Part shown: piece after piece, positions 58,617 to 64,000 of the stretch
Layout: the number at the start of each line of letters is the position of its first letter
Numbering within the stretch: the first letter of the stretch is position 1
DNA from: Lethocerus indicus
Taxonomy: Eukaryota > Arthropoda > Insecta > Hemiptera > Belostomatidae
Reading direction: 5' to 3'
Length of the DNA: 64,000 nt
NCBI GenBank assembly: GCA_019843655.1
Contig: JACDQD010000010.1
Location: forward strand, 620,001 to 684,000
Translations under genes and position numbers: made by a program
The notes under the pieces: generated by a model
The model's input: the letters and a program-made list of their open reading frames with translations, nothing else
What the model was told of the DNA's origin: nothing
Databases searched by the model: none

Positions 58617-58668
<52 letters not shown>

Positions 58669-61600
58669 GACTGCAAGTCATTCCAGTGAACTCTGCTATT
58701 TTTGGACCGATTTCAATTTTGGAAAAGTCTATCTGAATTTAAAAAAAACAAAAAAAAACGTTGCGATAGTTGTTTCCAATGATTATCTGCTTCGTCGGCA
58801 TTATTTAAACGTCATTATATATAAAATGACACCAGTAATTATAGTTTAAATAATTATAGTAAAACTTTTAAATATAAAAAACCGTAGATTTTTTGTGTTT
58901 CTGTCTCCTACTCGGTTTCGGCCGCTCGCCATCTTCAGTAGCGGTGTTACTGTCACTTTGGATGTCTTTTGGGGGATGTTGTTCGTCTTCTTTGCGTTGT
59001 GTATTTTTTTGTTAATCGGCTTATTATTAAGTCTTTGTCGTATTGTCGTTCAGAAATCTCCATACTCTTTATTGCCTGGGACAGAAATACACGAAATCTA
59101 CCGTATTCCAACCCCTGGCGAACCACAAAACAGGTGGGTTAAACTAATAAAAATTAAACTTATTATATAACAATTTATTTGTTCCTGAATTATCCGCAAC
59201 TCGAAATTTTACAGAAAAATATCACTACTGTCATAAGGGAGTTGTAATATAATGGTTCTTTAATTAATTTCTACAATACAGTCATTGTCCTTTTAACAAT
59301 TATGAACGTATTATTTTCAAATTTACATTCAAGTCATCTTATGCATAAGCGGCGGCGGAAACAATTTAAACTGAAAATTAACTTTCTGTATAATCTAATC
59401 GGTTTTCGGCCCGCATTATGTCAGATCGCTTGGGCGGACATTTAATTGCAAAGTTTTCTCAAGAACTGGGCAAACACGGGGGGGGTTTGTTTCAATTCGA
59501 GTCCCGCTTCGTATTCCGGGAAACATCGACAAAAGGGGGCGACCGGGATGGCGGCTGGGAAAGGGATAACATTTCCAGGAATCAAATAATTGGTTGTATA
59601 AAGCCCAATAATGACTGCGCGAGTATTGCACACCTTTCGGATTATTAATAAATTTCGTCCCCTTTATATTAGAAATGGGCAATATAACTAACTGTGTGCG
59701 CATTTCCATCTGAACTGTACCGTTTTTTTTTTTCACTATTTTATTCTCACAACTCTGAATTACTTTTGGTGTTCGAGCAGCACTAATAATGAGTTGACAA
59801 TGACTGGGGGTGAAACCCGCGTTCTACCTTTTTTAAAATTTCACGCGGTCAATTCCTTTTCAGGCGACGTTTAGGGAACGTTATTGGGGGGGATGTCGGA
59901 GCATAGCCGGATCGGATTAGGATTTTTCTTCTTTTATAACCTTTTTTTTTTATTTTGTACAATCAACAAAATATAATTTCGGACGGGTAAAAGAGAGGAA
60001 AGGGACTGAACGAGTGGATTGGGATGAGGAGAAGGGCGGAGTGGAACTTCGGGAAACGGGATTTTGTGACTTCGTCGGTATGTTGAGGTCGTGTGATTGT
60101 GTTAGAAACATACCGGGGGAGCATTAAGGACGGTACGAAGGGACTTTTGACTGAAATATCTGGATGCTGGATATCCCATTGGAACCCCACAGCTCTATAC
60201 CGTATTTCCGTGTCGGTTTAAGTACCGCTTTGTAAATTGTCAGTGTTGTTACTTGAGGTCAATTTTGATGTCCGTTTTAGTAACGGCCTTAAGAGCCCAA
60301 ATTTTCTGTTCAAGTCGATTCTTTTGAGTCGTTTGTTGGGTGGGCTGAATAGGATAGTGGAAATTTATTATGGCAAGGTCGTGGACAAACTGGACTTTAA
60401 GATCAGTACCCAGAATTAGTACATTAGCAGCGGGGCGGGTCGGGATATTTTTACTCGATATTTTCGACTGTAAAGATTGAATTTTTTTTACATTTCTTTC
60501 GAGGGATTCGAACTCATCAATCATATACATTATCGCGAAACTGTTCTAGTCGTATCCGAGTGTTGTCCAGTCATTCGGTTTCAACTCGTAATCAATTTAA
60601 ATTTGCAATTACAACGCGTCGTCGAACGCGTAATATCGTGCCTTGGAGAGTCGAGCGACGTGCGTAATATCGCGCCTTGATGAGGCGCACCTCATTCTAT
60701 CAATAGAATTCAATATTTGCCAACAAAATTGATTAGTGTTGAAACAGCGAAATCGCACGATTTCAACCTTTTTAAAATCCGATTTAAACACGAATTAACT
60801 ATTTTCGTTTACCAGTTCGGTTATTAGGGAACGACTTCGGTCGAACGGCTTGGGGTTGACTCCCTGCTGTTCCCTTTCCTTCTGAACCTCTCTCGGGCGT
60901 TCCTCCGCTTCCTGTCTGTTCCCGAATCGCCAGGAACAGACTGGCCTCCTATTGAAGTAAATACCCTCAATTTCCTGTTAAAGCTTTTTTTTCTTATCGG
61001 TCTATGAATAGACCTGCCGACTACTCGCTCACTGTGGACCGTGTGTACTCGTTTGTTCCAAATAGACACCCCAGACAGTGCATGTGAAAGTGACAGTGCA
61101 GTGGGGATGCCCAAAAAACATCCAAAGTGCTAACAGTGACAGTAACACAGCGCTACTGAAGATGGCGAGCGGCCGAAACCGGTCTAGCAAAAGACCGAAC
61201 CGGCGAGAGGAGACAGAAACATCACGAACCTACAGCACCACAGAAAGGTTTCAGGATCGAACTAATTATGAAAGCCCCACAACCAGCCACGATACGGGTG
61301 TCCCTCTAATTAAATTTAATTCTGTAGACTGGTTATTTGATGTTGGCTACAGACGTGATGGTCGGCAAGGCCCAGGAGGCCTGGGAACTGTACCTGAAGA
61401 TGGAGACGTCGGCCGAATCGTTCTCCCTGCTACAGCTGGTGGCCAACGACTGCTATCGCATGGGGGAGTTCTACCACGCGGCCAAGGCCTTCGACCTCCT
61501 GGAGCGGCTGGACCCCAGCCCCGAACACTGGGAGGGTAAGCGCGGGGCCTGCGTCGGCGCCTTCCAGCTGATAGTCGCAGGCAAACAGCCAAGGTACATA

Positions 61601-61992
61601 AATAGATAAAAAATATATATATGTGTTAGTTCGTAAGTTAGTCACAAGTGGGGAATAAGTTATGGTATCGGCCATTGACACACTTGCCCTACACAGCGAA
61701 AATAATGGATCCATCCGAGACTTATCCCATATTGAATTACCTGGGCGTGGTTGAAGTTCAAAAATTACAGACGATAAATAAACTGGACTCGTACTGTCGC
61801 TAGAACCCATTCACTGGCGATAGTGTTGAATTAAGCGAAAATTCCTTACAATTTTAGTTGTTCACGTTTGAAATTAGTTGACAATAAAGTCTAATTATTT
61901 GACTGTATTGAGAGTAAAAAGGAAGGGAGAATGTTCGACAGGAAGGAGATTGGAATAATCCTTCTATTAGACTGATATTCAAAGTTTATATA

Positions 61993-62042
<50 letters not shown>

Positions 62043-62372
62043 TGATATGCAGTTATATAAAACTTGCAAAAATCTTTATTTTTCTACGAATATACACAGT
62101 AAATCGAAAACAGTACACAAATGATGAGTTTTACACTCATTCCGGTACACTACATTTACCTGTATAAAATAAATGAAAAAAATAAAAATATAACTGGGGT
62201 TCAAAGCCTCCAACATTCCATTATTTTGTATCAACATAACCGATAGTTATTCGATTTCAGCGATCTTCTGCTGGACGTCATTCAGCTGCTGAGAAATTCC
62301 ACTAACGGCCAGGTCGAATCGATCATCAGGGTGATGAAGAGGTGGGCGAAAGACAATCGCATTAACGTCTGA
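48255..62372 (+). CDS. IFT56: Intraflagellar transport protein 56 (TTC26)
   Basis: 551 aa; human IFT56 is 554. Exons: 48255-48257, 48418-48546, 49595-49789, 50256-50464, 51175-51367, 51645-51800, 54918-55028, 57006-57203, 58263-58371, 61353-61593, 62261-62372, all in phase. The first coding exon holds only the ATG, followed by GTATGT; exon 2 continues [16 protein letters not shown], as in the family. The body is a chain of tetratricopeptide-like helices, with conserved blocks such as [64 protein letters not shown] and [14 protein letters not shown]56 is a subunit of the IFT-B complex that carries proteins along cilia; in insects ciliated cells are mainly sensory neurons and sperm. Introns hold many mariner-type MITEs and a LINE relic. 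Confidence 0.97.
48716..49266 (+). pseudogene. Relic of a mariner transposon, family M2
   Basis: The plus strand reads, with breaks, [14 protein letters not shown] and then [20 protein letters not shown], typical of the N-terminal half of mariner transposases. The catalytic half is missing. The right end (GCAATTACTTAGTTGTCAAC, then CCAATA) is an M2-type end followed by TA. Inverted arms at 48716-48778 and 49183-49243 suggest a fold-back rearrangement. It lies in IFT56 intron 2. Confidence 0.85.
50521..50701 (+). mobile_element. HpE-17: short hairpin element, 181 bp
   Basis: Begins TGATATACCTGTTTTGTGG and ends CGAACCTACA. Most of the arms' middle is deleted. The direct repeat TTATCACCTTATT flanks it at 50508-50520 and 50702-50714. 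It starts 56 bp after IFT56 exon 4. Confidence 0.9.
52630..52843 (-). mobile_element. Mariner-type MITE, family M3
   Basis: Ends TTAGGGGTACCCGTAACTAA and the complement of TTTTGTACCCAAAAGTGATC. The minus strand reads the tail of a mariner transposase ([20 protein letters not shown]). It lies in IFT56 intron 6. Confidence 0.85.
53048..53890. repeat. Direct repeat pair with an M3 fragment between
   Basis: About 53048-53345 and 53640-53890 share TTTGTATTTCGTCCC, AAAGAAAATTTCGGTTTTTA and the segment before ATTCGTTCC. Between them, 53381-53528 is a plus-oriented M3 fragment ending [20 protein letters not shown]. No gene is present. Confidence 0.7.
54313..54534 (+). mobile_element. Mariner-type MITE, family M3 (222 bp)
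   Basis: Both ends read TTAGGTGTACCCAAAAGTAA or a close complement, with TA on each side. It carries a decayed transposase tail. It is flanked by a direct repeat of about 170 bp (54128-54300 and 54550-54715), so the locus was partly duplicated. A long (TA)n follows at 54777-54838. Confidence 0.9.
55029..56386 (+). other. IFT56 intron 7, left part
   Basis: 1.36 kb of AT-rich intron with no recognisable exon, element or RNA gene. Confidence 0.6.
56387..56604 (-). mobile_element. Mariner-type MITE, family M3 (218 bp)
   Basis: Ends TTACGGGTTACCCAAAAGTG and the complement of TTAGGTGTACCCAAAAATTA, with TA on each side. The transposase-tail remnant reads on the minus strand. Confidence 0.88.
57347..57378 (+). 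mobile_element. HpE-18: leader fragment
   Basis: Only CTGTTTTGTGGTCTGCGAGG and a few following bases remain. It lies about 140 bp after IFT56 exon 8. Confidence 0.6.
57742..57950 (+). mobile_element. HpE-19: leader plus one arm
   Basis: Leader TAGTTCAATATACCTG and the whole left arm to GCATCCTCACATG. The second arm is missing. A (TA)n follows at 58066-58107. Confidence 0.8.
58622..58666. repeat. (TA)n microsatellite
   Basis: Uninterrupted TA repeat in IFT56 intron 9. A similar tract lies at 61993-62042 in intron 10. Confidence 0.95.
58881..59145 (-). mobile_element. HpE-20: diverged element with leader at right
   Basis: Plain end ACCGTAGATTTTTTGTG at the left and leader end (CCACAAAACAGGTGGG, then TTAAACTA) at the right. 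The arms are strongly shortened. A short possible direct repeat, ATAAAAA, flanks it. Confidence 0.75.
59800..60420 (-). pseudogene. Relic of a Jockey-type LINE reverse transcriptase
   Basis: The minus strand, with frameshifts, reads [40 protein letters not shown] and [10 protein letters not shown]. These match the conserved block after the catalytic core of Jockey-clade ORF2 proteins. Several frame breaks show it is dead. The left part (59800-59935) matches the LINE 3' end at 6281-6425. It lies in IFT56 intron 9. Confidence 0.8.
61075..61232. mobile_element. HpE-21: single right arm
   Basis: From GTGCATGTGAAAGTGACAGT to CGAACCTAC; no leader and no second arm. It lies 120 bp upstream of IFT56 exon 10. 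Confidence 0.8.
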
Positions 62373-62502
62373 ATCAGTTTCAAATTCGGACGTCAATTGT
62401 ACATTTCGAAAGTGGGCGTACGAAAAAGGTGAATCTGTGCCTTAAAAACGGAGGTAATTTCATTAATGGAAAGGACGAGAGGATTGTGTACAGAATGAAA
62501 GT

Positions 62503-62508
62503 AATAAA
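62503..62508 (+). promoter_or_regulatory. Candidate polyadenylation signal of IFT56
   Basis: AATAAA 131 nt after the stop codon, the first canonical hexamer downstream. Confidence 0.6.
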
Positions 62509-62930
62509 CTCTAGCAATTGTTGTATTAATTATACTTGATGTCTCATTTTTTTTCACTAATAGAATACTGTGTACATTGATGATGATATTTAAACATAAT
62601 GTTGTATTTGAATTCCCAGTACAAGAATGTCCAGTTTTCAAACACCCTATTTAAATACTGCTTGTCAACATTTTATTTTTTTCAGTTACTTATTTTTTCC
62701 TTTTTCTGTTTTTTTTTTCTGTTTCCCCGTTAGGAAGTACCATTAGGTGTCAACCGATAAAGTTACTGGGCGACTCCATACGCTCAAAATGTACTGATAA
62801 CAACATGAAACGCAGATGAAGAACGCTCTGATGAATGGAACGCCGATTATGACCGTCGGGGAGCAGGTACTTTTAATTTAGCGCAGGACACTGTTAAATG
62901 TTTACTGTTGGGTGGATAAAAATCAAAATT

Positions 62931-63229
62931 TTAACTTACCTGTTTTGTGTGGTCTGCGAGTGGTTGGAATACCGTACGTTTGTTGTGTTTCTGTCTCCTC
63001 TCTCGCCTGTTTGCTCTTTTGCTAGACCGGTTTCGGCCGCTCGCCGTCTTCAGTAGCGCGGTGTTACTACTGTCACTGTCGGCACTTATTTGGCACTGGT
63101 TTTGTTATTGTGTTTGTTGGTGGTGTGTAGAGTGACAGTGCAGTGACACCGCTACTGAAGACGGCGAACGGCCGAAACCGGTCTAGCAAAAGACCGAACC
63201 AGCGAGAGGAGACAGAAACACCACAAACT
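62931..63229 (+). mobile_element. HpE-22: complete hairpin element
   Basis: Leader TTAACTTACCTGTTTTGTG with a 2-base insertion, two full arms around a loop near 63110, and right end ACCACAAAC. It lies downstream of IFT56. No clear flanking repeat was seen. Confidence 0.85.
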
Positions 63230-64000
63230 TTTCTATTGCACAACCAATAGTTAGTACATGTTATGTGTGCAACGGATTTGTGTATTGCCCGACGTTCCGA
63301 GAAATCAACCCCCGTTATCCAATCGCCGATTTCAATCCCCCCCCCCTCATTTCATCCCCTTTCTCATGTATTTCTGGGATAGTTTTCTATATTTTGTTTT
63401 CATTTTCATTTTCTGCTCGGCACGTGCGAAAGTTCTCACGACTGCACCCCCGGTGATTCGACCAATAATTCCGGATCCTCCTCATCCTGGGCCCACTGTA
63501 CAGGGGAACCTTTTTTTTTCGTTAAATTAAAAGTGGCCACTGTATAATGTGACGACGGGGCAGTTAATAATACACCTAATAATAAGGTCCCCCCGCCCCC
63601 CGTCCCTTTCTGTGCCCACTCTCATTTATCATTTTCGTAACCGGCCGCGGAAATGGTCGAGAGGAATGGGAGAATCGAACCGGCGGCGCTTCCTGGAATG
63701 GGGGAACGATCGGCTAATTGGAATCTACTCCTTCCGGTTTGGGCCCCCTCCGATCCGGGCTCCCGATACCTTTTCATCCCGTATGTCGGGGCCTTCCCGG
63801 AACAATGAACGCTGGTCCAAAGGAAAAACTGTATTCTTAAAAATAAAAATTAAAAATATATTTAAAAATAAGGAACACAATAGAGGGAAGAAGCCAATAT
63901 GGAATGACAGGAATATATTAGGGGTACCCAAAGTAAAATTTTGCTTTGGAATTAATTTTATTTTGCTAAAAACAAACTTTAATTATTAATATATTTAGTG
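63230..64000. other. Right edge of the window, no gene recognised
   Basis: GC-richer spacer with C-runs. At 63918 an M3-type MITE begins (TTAGGGGTACCCAAAGTAAA) after TA and runs off the window. No coding exon is supported. Confidence 0.6.

Noticed and set aside
60824..61114. Arginine-rich minus-strand frame ([13 protein letters not shown]) resembling a bHLH basic region
   Set aside because: No helix-loop-helix follows, there are no supporting splice sites, and it sits in repeat-rich intron DNA.
61141..61232. Hammerhead-ribozyme look-alike in the HpE arms (CTGAAGA, a short stem, then GAAAC)
   Set aside because: The core words are there, but stem II has an extra base, stem III does not close with the needed A-U pair at a cleavage triplet, and no matching stem I strand follows.

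Overview
The window looks like nuclear DNA from an insect. It has AT-rich spacers, long introns, GT-AG splice sites, a ZAD zinc-binding domain of the arthropod transcription-factor type, and a dense load of small mobile elements. I recognise five multi-exon genes. All exon models were built by reading splice sites by eye; each closes in frame and gives a length close to the expected family.

Layout: (1) 1.2-16.1 kb, minus strand, a 7-exon gene for a transcription factor with an N-terminal ZAD and one GATA zinc finger (483 aa). (2) 18.5-36.5 kb, minus strand, a 12-exon TXNDC11-like gene (828 aa, ER thioredoxin-like protein). (3) 38.3-43.3 kb, plus strand, a 4-exon ECSIT gene (385 aa, mitochondrial). 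TXNDC11 and ECSIT are divergent, with a short satellite array between them. (4) 45.5-48.1 kb, minus strand, a 5-exon NUBP2 gene (264 aa, cytosolic Fe-S assembly ATPase), convergent with ECSIT. (5) 48.3-62.4 kb, plus strand, an 11-exon IFT56/TTC26 gene (551 aa, intraflagellar transport). It is divergent from NUBP2, with only 152 bp between the two start codons and a near-consensus RFX X-box in that gap.

The non-coding part is mostly mobile and repeated DNA. The dominant player is an unnamed hairpin element (called HpE here) with about 22 full or partial copies. Each has two long inverted arms plus a short one-sided leader. Four copies have 11-14 bp direct repeats at their ends and several are cut back on the leader side, which suggests spread by target-primed reverse transcription rather than cut-and-paste. 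Many copies sit within about 150 bp of an exon, especially in TXNDC11. Other elements are three mariner-type MITE families, two piggyBac-like candidates with TTAA ends, Jockey-type LINE relics, a tRNA-like SINE head, a 164-bp satellite, a 185-195 bp satellite and (TA)n tracts.

Pieces of TXNDC11 have been copied: an exon-7 segment lies in an intron of the ZAD-GATA gene, and the 3' part of exon 1 is duplicated in TXNDC11 intron 1. There is no CRISPR array, operon or bacterial feature.
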